Part shown: piece after piece, positions 45,979-55,734 of the stretch | How positions within the stretch are numbered: position 1 is the first letter of the stretch | Layout of the letters: the number at the start of each line of letters is the position of its first letter | Notes under the pieces: model-generated | Database searches by the model: none | Told to the model about the DNA's origin: nothing | The model's input: the letters and a program-made list of their open reading frames with translations, nothing else | NCBI GenBank assembly: GCA_947652115.1 | Contig: OX393570.1 | Coordinates: forward strand, 12,996,573-13,060,572 | DNA: 64,000 bases | Origin: Blastomussa wellsi | Lineage: Eukaryota > Cnidaria > Anthozoa > Scleractinia > Plerogyridae | Reading direction: 5' to 3' | Program-made: the position numbers and the translations under genes

Positions 45979-46275
45979 TTACATTTCAACCATGGAATCT
46001 GCCGAGCTGAGATGAGTTACATTTATTTTTTTCAGGTACCGACATTTGTTGTTTATTTTGTTTTTAATGTCATTCCATATCTTTGATACCTCGCCGACCT
46101 CCACCGGATACACAAGGAATGCCAACCCTGGAAGAAAAACACGGTTGGTTTCCAGGAGTTTTAACCTGTGCCTTTCTTTGACTTCAGTGATACAATTTAA
46201 GCATATTTGTGTGTCAAATTGGAATGATCCCAGGCTAAGTCTGCTCAAACCACATCCGCTAAGCATGCTGTACAT
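45979..46275 (-). other. Unassigned ORF upstream of the transposase
   Basis: A 98-aa frame with 'FDTQICLNCITEVKERHRL' and 'VEVGEVSKIWNDIKNK'. It lies 0.5 kb upstream of the transposase gene on the same strand and inside the transposon. It could be an upstream exon or chance. No family recognised. Confidence 0.25.
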
Positions 46276-46407
46276 GATCCCACACTAACTGCGCTCAAAG
46301 CACACTAAGCGTGTGATTGAACACGCTAAGAAAAACAATAAATGAATAGAGGGGGTAAGTTTCTAAAGAAAATGTGGTGCTGCGTCAGTGGGAAGTATAA
46401 CAAAATA

Positions 46408-47047
46408 ATTTGGTTTTATCAACTGGGTTGATAATGTGAATTGGCCACCGTAAAGAGATTCAAGAGCTGATGTTTCGAACATTAGCCCTTCGGAGCGAAT
46501 CAAGGAATTGTGAGTCGTGTGTTGTTTATATACAGAAAGATGGAGCTTTGCTATTGGTTGGTGCCTGGTAATGTGAAAACAACGGAATAAATAAGTTGAA
46601 TGAAAAGCGTTCGTAGATACCATGAGGATTAGGAGTGCTGATTTGAAAAATAAATTTTTGTTCTAGAGTTTTGCGACATTCCGTGTTTCCTTGATGAAGG
46701 GAAAGGCCGCAGACTGCCATATGTTGCTTAGAATGATTTGGGAGATTGAAGTGTCTCGCGACCAGTTTCGATGCATTTTTGTCGTCTTTCTCTACGTCTG
46801 GAAGGTGTTCTCGGAATCGGTCGCCTAGTCGTCTCCCTGTTTCACCGATGTATAACTTTTTGCAAAGAGTGCAAGTTATGCAGAAGATGACATTGGCTGA
46901 GGTACAGGTGAAATGATCAGTGATCTTGATAGATCGCTTGGGTCTATTTTGTTGACGTTGTGAATGAAAGGGCATGTTTTGCATCGTGCGCAAGCGCATT
47001 TAAAAGTTCCGGGTTGATCACTTGTTTGGAATGCACTTCTGACTAAA
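46408..47047 (-). mobile_element. Penelope-like fragment, minus copy
   Basis: Encodes the GIY-YIG domain ('FCITCTLCKKLYIGETGRRL', 'LVARHFNLPNHSKQHM') on the minus strand, with the same 3' end (TTGATAAAACCAAA read on that strand) as the copy at 37298. The 5' end is truncated at CTTTTAGTCAGAAG, where it faces the plus copy. Confidence 0.8.
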
Positions 47048-47061
47048 AGCGGGCAATCATT

Positions 47062-47893
47062 GCACCCAACAAATTAATCGACAGTCAGCACTACAAATGT
47101 CACAGAGAGAAAACAACGATATAATTCCATTCACCCTCACATTTCACCCTCACAACCAGGCAGCAAAATCCATCATTCTTAAAAACTTTAAATTACTTCA
47201 GAATGATCCCGACACTGGTAGAATCTTTTCGCAACCTCCTTTAATTTCATTCAAACGTGACAAAAACATAGGTAACTTTTTAGTCAGAAGTGCATTCCAA
47301 ACAAGTGATCAAACCTGAACTTTTAAATGCGCTTGCGCACGATGCAAACATGCCCTTTCATTCACAACATCGACAAAATATCGAGACCAAAGCGAACTAT
47401 CAAGATCACTGTCATTTCACCTGTACCTCAACCAATGTCATCTACTGCATAACTTGCACTCTTTGCAAAAAGTTATACATCGGTGAAACAGGGAGACGAC
47501 TAGGCGACCGATTCCGAGAACACCTTCGGGACTTAGAGAAAGACGACAAAAATGCATCCCAAATCATTCTAAGCAACATATGGCAGTCTGCCGCCTTTCC
47601 CTTCACCAAGGAAGCACGGAAAGTCGCAAAACTCTAGAACAAAACTTTATTTTTCAAATCAGCAGTCTTAATCCTCACGGTATCATTGAACGCTTTTCAT
47701 TCAACTAGTTTATTCCGTTGTTTTCACGTTACCAGGCACCAACAAATAGCGAAGCTCCATCTTTCTGTATATAAACAACACATGACTCACAATTCCTTGA
47801 TTCGCTCCGACGAAGGGCTAACGCTTGAAATTTCAGCTCTTGAATCTCTTTACGGTGGCCAATTCACATCAACCAAACCAAACCAACCAAATT
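47062..47893 (+). mobile_element. Penelope-like fragment, plus copy
   Basis: From 47097 the frame reads the end of the RT-side region ('TLTFHPHNQAAKSIILKNF', 'DTGRIFSQPPLISFKRD'), then after a shift the GIY-YIG domain ('YCITCTLCKKLYIGETGRRL'). A short deletion removes part of the domain after 'EKDDKNAS'. It is arranged head to head with the minus copy, giving an inverted pair. Confidence 0.8.
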
Positions 47894-48404
47894 ATAAGAA
47901 AAACAAAAGCCAGCGTGTCGTCCTTTGTGCTACGAACTGAATATGTACATATTCGTGACTCTTGGACACACTGAGCATGTTGTGTTCACGTGTTGTGAGC
48001 GTGCTTTCACCTTTTGCATCAAAGTCCTGTAGAGGGTCACATTTACATAACACGTGAATTCATAACAGTAAGTCCACTGAATTGTTATCTTCAGGTTTAA
48101 ACAGGGTAACCATTATTTGAAACAGAATTAACCTGAAGAACAATTTCACTTATCCATGCAGTTCCAATAATTATTTTCAATTTATTATATGGCAAGGAAA
48201 ATCCAAGTGTTCTGATTGGCTCTTTCTTGGTCAGGATTTTGCCATAAAGACCGTTTCCATGGTCCAAAGCTGCGTATTTTTTCCAAAGTTGAATAATTTA
48301 AAATTTGCGATTAGAGCTGCGGGAAGAAAAAAAATACTCTAATTTGAAGGAAAAATGTTTTGAAAATCATGGTAGCTTGTTCTTTCTGGGTTGTTTACAT
48401 CCTC

Positions 48405-48608
48405 GGAGACCCAGGGGCCAAAGTTTACATGAAAATGTAAGAGTGCCCCTGGGATGCTACACTTAACAACTAGTTCCACGACCCATTTGAATGCTTGGCT
48501 CTGATTGGCCACAAAAATATTTTTGGCCTATTAGAGGCCATCATTTGAATGGGTCGCATCCCAGCGGCACTCTCGCGACTTCTTGTAAACTTTCGCCCCT
48601 GGGTCTCC
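48405..48608. mobile_element. 204-bp MITE / fold-back
   Basis: Inverted ends GGAGACCCAGGGGCCAAAGT (left) and GGAGACCCAGGGGCGAAAGT (right, read inward), with further matches inside (AGTGCCCCTGGGATG / GCATCCCAGCGGCACT). No coding sequence. It lies upstream of host exon c. Confidence 0.7.
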
Positions 48609-48798
48609 AAGGTTGGGTTGTTTGCAGCGTCAAAACACGTTACGGTGGGAAACCCCGAAAGTGCACTTTTAACAAGCTTGCATGACCCAAGTACCATGTA
48701 ATAAACTACTTCAGTACGGCCCTTGTGCTCGGTTAGTAAGAGATTATTATTTGCTGTCCCTTCCTTTCTTTCTGTGGTTCTTTCTTTCATTATTCAGC

Positions 48799-48886
48799 TT
48801 CATCCCATAATATCAGATTACAAATACTTGGAGGAACAACATCTGTTACTGGCCATCAAGTCTGTGGACAATGATGAGTCTTATGG
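48799..48886 (+). CDS. Host gene exon c
   Basis: An 88-bp exon with acceptor TTTCATTATTCAG and donor GTAAAA. It continues exon b in phase 0 and ends with one base left. It encodes 29 codons including 'HLLLAIKSVDNDESY', which resembles the strand-loop pattern of C2 domains. Confidence 0.7.
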
Positions 48887-49470
48887 TAAAAAACTTTTTC
48901 TTAACTTAAAATTGTGTAAAATAATAAGGGCTCTATTTCAGCTTAAAAGAAACCAACATCATAAAATATCAATCTTTCTGGACATGTGATGTCACAAGTT
49001 TGAACAAGTAATTGTTACTCCTATGGAGTACAATTTGAGATTAATTGTACTGATCTTGTCCAATCAGAATCCAGTTGTTTTGTTAAGTCTACTTTTAGTA
49101 TAGGTAATCACATGAGGCCAAGTACTATTAAGGATTAATTGCACGAGAGTTTTCAAAATGTTCCAAAATTTGGAAAACTCAAGTGCAATTAATCCTTAAA
49201 GTGCACCTAACCCCAATTTTGTTGTTATCACTGAATTTTTTGTCGCAATTTCTGTTTTACAGTAGTGAAATAATTTTTGAATTTGCTCAAATCTACGATT
49301 TTTTAGAAATTTCCAAAGTTTGAAAAATCGCGCCAAAATTGCCGCCATCTTGGTTCAAGTTCGAGTGATTGGGGGATTGGGGCTAGTATTTGCTATGACG
49401 TAGAAAGGAGAACGACAGCGTGGTTTGGTTGCAGTTAACAACAGTCAACCCGAGTGTTTTTGACATCAAA

Positions 49471-49749
49471 ATGCCAAAGAGATGTGTCGCTGCTGGCTGC
49501 AGCAACGAAAGAAATTTAGAAGAAGGTATTTCCCTTCATAAACTGCCATTTTACGGCGACGATCGGCCCGAAGTCAAGAAAAGGAGAAAGAAATGGGTGG
49601 ATTTTGTTCGTCTTCAGTGCTGTGCTCTGGTCCCAGATGGGAGTGAAAAGCAGAAAAAGAAAGCGGCACCCAGGTGTAAACAATGCAAGCAACCATTGAA
49701 AGGACATAAAAATGTTGTCAACTGTCCTAAGAATAGAAAAGAAAACTAA
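49471..49749 (+). CDS. THAP-domain ORF fused to a Cys-rich tail
   Basis: Starts 'MPKRCVAAGCSNERNLEEG', then 'LHKLPFYGDD' and 'KKRRKKWVDFVRL', the first half of a THAP zinc finger (C2CH). The second C and H expected after ~35 residues are missing; instead the frame continues into 'RCKQCKQPLKGHKNVVNC', a different Cys/His motif, and ends. It looks like a first exon read through or spliced to a tail, or a deletion product. A splice site after 'FVRLQ' is possible. Nuclear DNA binding is the family role. Confidence 0.6.
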   Translation: MPKRCVAAGCSNERNLEEGISLHKLPFYGDDRPEVKKRRKKWVDFVRLQCCALVPDGSEKQKKKAAPRCKQCKQPLKGHKNVVNCPKNRKEN

Positions 49750-49849
49750 CCTTAAACTTCTTTGGTTATTTTGTCATTGGGATTAATTACATTGATGATT
49801 CCTGATTTATTTTTGGGTGGGGAGGCGGGTAAGGGGGATGATGTGCAAG

Positions 49850-50055
49850 CTTTAGTTGAGTGTTTTTTTCCCCTCCTGTGTGGTCTTTGAGCCGATTTAT
49901 GGCCATTCTGTTAGTCTCAGTGGAACCGGTTTGCTCTCTCTATATATACTTAGAGAGAGAAAACCGGTTCCACGAAAACTAACAGAATGGCCATAAATCG
50001 GGTCTTTTAAATCGGCTAAAAGACCACACAGGAGGGGAAAAACACTCAACTAAAG
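49850..50055. repeat. Fold-back inside the Kolobok-like element
   Basis: A 206-bp palindrome with arms of ~95 bp (CTTTAGTTGAGTGTTTTTTT ... and complement), tip around TATATATACTTAGAGAGAG. It probably inserted later. Confidence 0.75.
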
Positions 50056-50324
50056 TAAGCTAAGACGATTTTCATAGGTTGAAACAATCGTTATTTTCCC
50101 CATACAAATCCTTATAAATATCCAAATCGCTCAAGTCATGTAACAATAATACAAAGGTCAACATACATGTATAAAGAGCTGCTCATATATCGAGCTTGGG
50201 CTACCTGTGATTAAAGATCTATTTCTCTCTCAAAGACATAACAGAACTTTATGGGCAGTACTGGTGAGTGTGACCAGCCAAATTGACCTATCAAACCTTG
50301 CACACTATCTATTAGTAATTTATT

Positions 50325-51496
50325 TTAGTCTGCATCCCCAAGGTCAAATCCTGAAAATTCTTCTGACTCTGGGTTTACTGGGAATTTCCTTCTAATTTCA
50401 TCATAGGCACATGCTGGCAATGGAATTCTACGGTGTCCCAAGAAACCATAAACTAATCTTGAAAATTCCCGATAGGAGACACTTCATAAGAAACTGCAAA
50501 AAGAACAAAATCAAGAAATCATAGTTGAAATTATTTAAACCAAAACATAAAAATCATTGTATAGAAAACTAGGTACCACCCCCACCCCCACCCCCGGTGT
50601 AACATTGCCAGCTTCATTACAATCAATATATAGCCGAGCATCAAACAAGTCCAGTAGATAGATAGATGGCCTTTATTTTAAAACGATAAGTATTAAAGCT
50701 ACATGAGCTTGTGGGGTCATTTACTATTAACTAATTACAAGTAAAACTAAAAAACTAAAAAACTAAAAGCTATACGGACAAGACATTTGAGCTTACAAAT
50801 ATGAAATTGTGAATATAAATTTAAATATATACAAAGTCATCTTTTCTAAAATTACAAGTGGATGCAGTAATGTAAATACAAACCTGTCCTCATTTCCTTT
50901 TTGCTTGTATTGTTGTTTGTCCTTTGTCTTATACCTGGAGGCCGCCAATCGCAAACTCCACTTCTCAAGACATACTGGTCGAAACCCTGGATGCTCTGTT
51001 ATACATTTCAATGTTTCATCATTTGAATCATGTCGCACCATATCACTCCCCAGTGATTCGCAGCACCCTTCCAACTCCTGACAACAGTAGCATTCACTAA
51101 TGTTTTGAAGATGAGTTATGCTACATTTTCCACACTTACACCTACAAAAATACATGAATAAATTGCTTCCATCCAGTTCAAGTGGATACGAGAACGACAG
51201 CAATTCGATAAGCTTATTATGAAAACAAACTTAGCCTACCATGTATCGACTCCTACGCGGCCCATCAACCTGTCTTTTAGTGCTTTTTCAAGCTCTTCGT
51301 CCTCTTTCATTTCCTTTTCGTATTCTGCTGTCCATGCGGGATCAGCTAGTGGATCATCGGCGTATGGAACGATGTCTTCATCACTCGAGTATGAATGATG
51401 AGTTGAACACATCGTTTCATCTTCAAACACGCTCTCCTCTGACGAACTCTCGGAGGAGTTTTGGCTTTCTTCGACAATATCTTCCTTCTGTGGCAT
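50325..51496 (-). CDS. P2X7-ballast-like zinc-domain gene, three exons
   Basis: Exons 51240-51496, 50884-51141 and 50325-50481 (257+258+157 = 672 bp, 223 aa plus stop) join in frame with GT-AG introns of 98 and 402 bp. Exon 1 is acidic ('SSESSSEESVFEDE'). Exons 2-3 give 'CKCGKCS', 'ECYCCQELEGCC', 'CITEHPGFRPVCLEKW', then 'YREFSRLVYGFLGHRRIPLP' and 'DEIRRKFP', the Cys-rich pattern of the P2X7 receptor intracellular ballast domain and its transposon-associated relatives. The last acceptor chosen (50482-50483) avoids a stop present with the AG 12 bp upstream. Zn-binding fold likely; role unknown. Confidence 0.7.
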
Positions 51497-51843
51497 CTTT
51501 GTCTTTCATTCACTACTGTTAACAGATTAGTTTTGACAGGATCCAAGGGAAATACAGAATGCCAAGCGACTACCAAATGAGTACACGAGACTGAGAATCA
51601 TGGCAAGAAGTCGCATGCCGTTCTCCTTTCTACGTCACAGCTCTACTCGCCCCAGGTCCCATAAACGCGGACTTGAGCCAAATAATTCTCGACTTTAACC
51701 GCTCATAAAAAATAGAGGAATCATTCAAATCAAAAAATTTTTGCGCCAGTTTTCTTCACATAGCATAAACATTTATTGGAGCTGCAAATATATTTGGGGG
51801 TTAGGTGCACTTTAATAGTACGAGGTCTCATGGGATTACTTGT

Positions 51844-52051
51844 TTATCAATAAAGGGCAAAATTTATACGAAGGAAAATGCAGTCTATTTTTATCTGGGA
51901 AGCCTGTTTAGCGCTACGGCAATTAACGGATTAGCCAATCATTAACAGGTAATCATGCCCTCTCTTGATTACTAAAAATGCCCTCGATTAAGAAAAAATG
52001 CCCTCTCTCTCAACCAATCAGCGCTCAGTAATTTTGCCCTTTATTGATAAG
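51844..52051. mobile_element. 208-bp MITE
   Basis: Perfect 21-bp inverted ends TTATCAATAAAGGGCAAAATT and its complement at 52031-52051. No ORF. Target duplication not clear. Confidence 0.75.
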
Positions 52052-52069
52052 AGCCTTAACCGTTTTACA

Positions 52070-52233
52070 TAGTATAATAGTAATAGTAATAGTAATAGTT
52101 ACTGTAATAGTAATAGTAATAGTAATAGTTTCTGTAATAGTAATAGTTACTGTAATAGTAATAGTAATAGTTACTGTAATAGTAATAGTAATCGAAATCG
52201 TAATCGTAATTATAATCGTAATCGTAATAAACA
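52070..52233 (+). repeat. (TAATAG)n microsatellite
   Basis: A run of AGTAAT / AGTTACTGTAAT units of 6 bp, ending in CGTAAT variants. It gives a spurious Ile-Val-rich ORF. Confidence 0.9.
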
Positions 52234-52398
52234 GTGCAATTTACAAAATTGGATACTACTAAATAAGTCTATTTACAATGATAAGTATTACAATAATAAT
52301 TAGGATCACGAAAACCTAAAAGTAAAAAAGTCATTTGCTCTCTTTGTCCTTTCATTAATTAATATCATTTACTCACAGCTGTTCAATCATTTTTGTAG

Positions 52399-52488
52399 GG
52401 GAGTGCTGTATCGCATTGAGGACCATGATCAATGTGTTTCCACAAAAATGTGATAAAATCATGTTGTCACATCTTGGCGAGAAAACAG
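52399..52488 (+). CDS. Host gene exon d
   Basis: A 90-bp exon with acceptor TCATTTTTGTAG and donor GTGAAA. With the carried base it starts G-E-C-C-I-A-L and includes 'TMINVFPQKCDKIMLSHLG', ending with one base left in phase 1. It completes a C2-like pattern with exon c ('DESYG-ECCIAL'). No further exon could be placed in the window. Confidence 0.7.
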
Positions 52489-52616
52489 GTGAAATAATGT
52501 AAGTCTTGCAAGTTGTTTTGTGTATTTTTTCATTATAACCACTCGTTATCAACTGATGCTACATTCATGGTGTCAAACAAATGACCAATGATTGTTGAAC
52601 AAGTTGTCACAATAGG

Positions 52617-53007
52617 TTACCATAGCAACAGTAACATTTTAAGCTGCAAATGTGTAAGGGAAATCGCAAGGTCCTTTTCTTCTTTAGACAATGAAATAGT
52701 GTCCAGGCCAAGGTGATATCTAAACATAGCAGGGTTTCTCTTCTTAATAATACGTAAGTGTTTACACTTTTTTAAATTAAAATTCATACCCCAGGTTTCA
52801 CTCCAGTTGAAGATGGAAAATAAATCCTCTTGCAGGATGTTACAATCGCCTTCGGAATTTATAACTCTACAACATTTTGCGTCATCAACGTAAAGTGGAA
52901 GCATAGTTCCTTCTGATAAGCATGAGGTGATGTCATTAATGTAAATGAGAAAAAGGATAGGGTCAATCATGGAGCCCTGTGGGACACCAGACGTCACTAG
53001 TTTCCAA
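52617..53007 (-). pseudogene. LINE RT fragment fused to Polinton ATPase
   Basis: The frame joins ATPase sequence to a CR1/jockey-like RT piece: 'VTSGVPQGSMIDPILFLIYI', then 'MLPLYVDDAKCCRVI' (catalytic YVDD with the usual F/A changed) and 'WSETWGMNFNLKKCKHL'. The junction near 53008 is in frame, an accidental chimera. The LINE part is only the palm and thumb. Confidence 0.7.
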
Positions 53008-53768
53008 AGTAAAAAGCCGAGATCGACCAACTGGCCCGTGCGCCCTTTCACGTCTTTCAAGGCTGTGCAGTCGTCAAGGATAAGAAGCGTGTTGGTGTCC
53101 TCGAAAAATAACTCACAAGCCTCAGCCAAGCCTCCACCTCATGCTACGTGCAAATAACAACAGCCATTCTTGGATCCTTTTCACCAATTCGGAAGGTCTT
53201 GTTGTGCGCAAATGTCGGGCAGACAAACACGATGTAGTTGAACTTGCCACGGAAAGGGCCGTAGATCTGGTCCACCACAAACCTGGATTTGCCTGAGTTC
53301 GTCGGGGCCACAATCAGAGCGTTGAATGTGATGTTGCTCGGGTCCATAGTAGTATTTGAGGTCTTGCTTCTGATCATTTCGTATTTGAGCTCGATGTTTG
53401 TCAGTTTGTATTTTAGTTTCAACGTATCGTGAGGCTGGTGCAAGGGTCAGATCAAACACGGGGTCATTTGTCTAGTAGTCCAGCCTAATCCAGTATTTTG
53501 AGCCGTAAACCTTGTTCAGGGCGTTTTCTGCGGCGCTCCCCGAGGTGTCCCCATGCCTGAGGGGACCTTGTACAGGCTCTTGCTCTGGATGCTTTTCAGC
53601 ATCATGTTGTCCTGCTCCTCCTGGGAGAGGAAATAGTCCTCGCAGATCTTGAAGATGTTGTACCCCACCGTGTCGACCAATGCAAGCATTTGGCACGAGG
53701 AAGTTGTTTTTGAGCCCTCCTACCAAGTCGATGTTGAAAAGCGGTGCGAGTGAGCCGGGCATGGTGAC
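53008..53768 (-). pseudogene. Polinton fragment C: capsid and ATPase pieces
   Basis: From 53768: capsid-candidate N-terminal part ('MPGSLAPLFNIDLVGG'), broken middle, then 'LKYKLTNIELKYEMIRSKT' joined by an internal deletion directly to the ATPase start 'MDPSNITFNALIVAPTNSGKS'. The ATPase keeps Walker A (APTNSGKS), 'FVCPTFAHNKTF' and, after a shift, Walker B 'TLLILDDCTALKDVKGRTGQ'. It gives the best Walker A of the three copies. Confidence 0.75.
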
Positions 53769-54175
53769 CTCATGAGGGAAAAAAAGAATGACGAACTAAG
53801 TAAAACAAACTACCAGCCTGTTACTGTCTTATCGGTTATCAGTAAGGTTTGTGAAAAACTACTCTCTGTTCAGCTAGAAGATTTCTTCACAGGAATTTTG
53901 TCTGATTTAATATCCTATAGACGTAGCTACAGTTGTGAGACAGCACTGATACGGCTAACTGAAGACTGGAAGCGTAGTCATGTTAATAAAGAAACTGTAG
54001 CTGTTGTGTCCATGGACCTGTCCAAAGCTTTCGAGACCATACCGCACTCACTCCTATTGCTAAAATTAAGGCTTGTGGCCTTAGTGACACTAGTTGTAAG
54101 CTCTTAGGTGACTACTTAACTGGTAGGACACAGCATGTCAAGATAGGTGATACACATAGAGCCACTCGAATGTAA
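53769..54175 (+). pseudogene. LINE RT fragment (CR1-like), first
   Basis: RT fingers and palm A: 'YQPVTVLSVISKVCEKLLSV', 'SCETALIRLTEDW' and 'VVSMDLSKAFETIPHSLLL'. After a frameshift it ends 'LTGRTQHVKIGDT'. It abuts Polinton fragment C. 54176-54470 shows no recognised feature. Confidence 0.75.
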
Positions 54176-54470
54176 TAATAGTTAGTATGTTGAGTCGACT
54201 GCAACCTGCAGAATGTTGAGAAACATAACAGGAAATAGATGCCTCCTAATAAAATGACATTACGATTACATTTGTTCCTCATTATGTTTGTTTTTAAAGT
54301 AACACCCCTACCAATATTTTGCCTTATGAATGTATTCATGGACAAGGTGTATCCCGCGACCTTTAATCAACTTCCATACTTTCTTTGTCAATTCAAGGTT
54401 TGTGTGTGTTTACTGTTCAAAGCTGCTTCTCAAGGAGTAGGCAGTCATATCAACCTAATGGGAAGTCAAA

Positions 54471-55175
54471 GTGACCCAGCTGCTTTCAGTTCTCTTTGCA
54501 ATCGGGTGTAATTTAGATATGAATATCCCGACCAACATGGTCTACCTAGATTTTGTAAAAGAATTTGACAATGTAGATCACAATTTTCTCCTTGCCAAAT
54601 TGAATGCTTACGGGATCTCAGGAAAATTGTTGTTGTGGCTTGCTAAATATCTTTCCAACCAAGTTCAATGTGTAGTTCTCAAAGGTGCTTCGTCACAATG
54701 GGCCCCTGTCAGTTCTGGATTGCCCCAAGGGAGCCTTTTAGGTCCACTATATTCGTCATTTTCATAAACGATCTGCCTGATGATGCAAACAGTGAAGTAA
54801 ATACTGTGCATTATGCTGACAATTCAAAGATTTTTGGTGCTGTTAAGTCTGCTCATGATTGTGAATCTATAAAGTCCACTCTAACCAATATGGTCAATTG
54901 GTCCCATTGTAACAACATCCAATTTAACACCTCTAAATGCAAAGTCCTAACAGTCATGGAAGAAACAACCATTCGATTATGATTACACCCATAACAACAT
55001 GCAACTCAAGCATGTGGCTGAAGAGAAGGATCTTTGAGTTATACTCACCAATACACTTTAATCGGACAAGCATATCTACATTATTTTCTCGAGAACAAGT
55101 AAGATGCTTGGACTCGTAAAGCAATACTTGCCCCCTATTGATATTTGTCCCATTCACACATTTGTTTTGAGTCTG
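54471..55175 (+). pseudogene. LINE RT fragment (CR1/jockey-like), second
   Basis: Palm A 'VYLDFVKEFDNVDHNFLLAK', 'SSGLPQGSLLGP', a frameshift, then 'FVIFINDLPDDANSEVNTV', 'HYADNSKIFG' (catalytic box changed from YADD) and 'NTSKCKVL', followed by thumb sequence to ~55175. Broken by two frameshifts. Confidence 0.75.
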
Positions 55176-55489
55176 AAATGTGAAAACTTTGATCCATAGG
55201 ATAGCTTTTCATTTTCTGAACAACCATAATTTGTTGCTGGACTGTAGGTCTTTTTGGTAGACAAATCTTGATAAACAAGCAACTTACCATTGCCAGTCAG
55301 TCAATTAATGAATGTATCGCTTTTACTTTTCGTAAATTTCACTTCGCAAATTCAGAACTTGCTATCATCTAAAATGAAGTTATGACAGAAATCTCTGACT
55401 TTTAGCACGTACATTAAGGACATGTCCAAAACCACCTCACAGATTCTGCAACCTTACAGTATCTGTGTAGCCCAAAAACCGATTGAAAG

Positions 55490-55734
55490 AATAGAAACCT
55501 CAACACAAGACTGAGTGAACACAAGCGAGCAATGAGAAACTGTGACGTCGACAATCACATTGCTGAGCACCGTCAACTTACGAACCACATTATCTACTGG
55601 GACTCTGCTTACTGTTTGACCTACAGCACTAACTATTTTCAACGACTGAATTTGGAAAGCTGGTTTACTAACTTAGAGCAGAATCTTCTCAACAGAAGTC
55701 AACAACTCCTGGTACATCAACATAGCAAACAGAC
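55490..55734 (+). pseudogene. GIY-YIG retroelement C-terminal fragment
   Basis: The frame gives 'HKRAMRNCDVDNHIAEH', 'TNHIIYWDSAYCLTYS' and 'QRLNLESWFTNLEQNLLNRS', the C-terminal part of a GIY-YIG domain of a Penelope-like or related retroelement, different from the family at 37298. Polinton B begins immediately after it. Confidence 0.55.

Larger units (their letters stand above)
41905..48041. mobile_element. 6.1-kb DNA transposon with an intact ORF
   Basis: Inverted ends TGTGACCCTCCACAGGACTT (left, 41905) and TGTGACCCTCTACAGGACTT (right, 48041, read inward), matching for about 50 bp. Inside are one long transposase-like gene (43486-45480), a CAAACG-type repeat array and an inverted Penelope-like pair. 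Flanks TTTAACATT and TTTACATAA do not give a clear target duplication. I cannot assign a superfamily. It lies between host exons b and c. Confidence 0.75.
49200..51811. mobile_element. Kolobok-like TTAA transposon carrying two genes
   Basis: A 2612-bp element with perfect 15-bp inverted ends AGTGCACCTAACCCC, flanked by TTAA at 49196-49199 and 51812-51815. It holds a THAP-type ORF on the plus strand and a three-exon gene on the minus strand, plus a small fold-back (49850-50055). TTAA duplication with a THAP domain is the Kolobok signature. No transposase catalytic domain is visible, so it is probably non-autonomous. Confidence 0.8.
49102..51840. mobile_element. Fold-back MITE split by the Kolobok-like element
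   Basis: The flanks of the TTAA element are halves of a palindrome. Left 49102-49135 (AGGTAATCACATGAGGCC AAGTACTATTAA) pairs with right 51812-51839 (TTAATAGTACGAGGTCTCATGGGATTACTT). Within the left half, GGATTAATTGCAC and GTGCAATTAATCC also pair. The Kolobok-like element entered at a TTAA in this MITE. Confidence 0.65.

Noticed and set aside
52044..52262. 72-aa Ile-Val-rich ORF
   Set aside because: It is the (TAATAG)n microsatellite read in frame.
54239..54511. 90-aa hydrophobic ORF
   Set aside because: It lies in undefined DNA between two LINE pieces, with no domain and no conservation visible.
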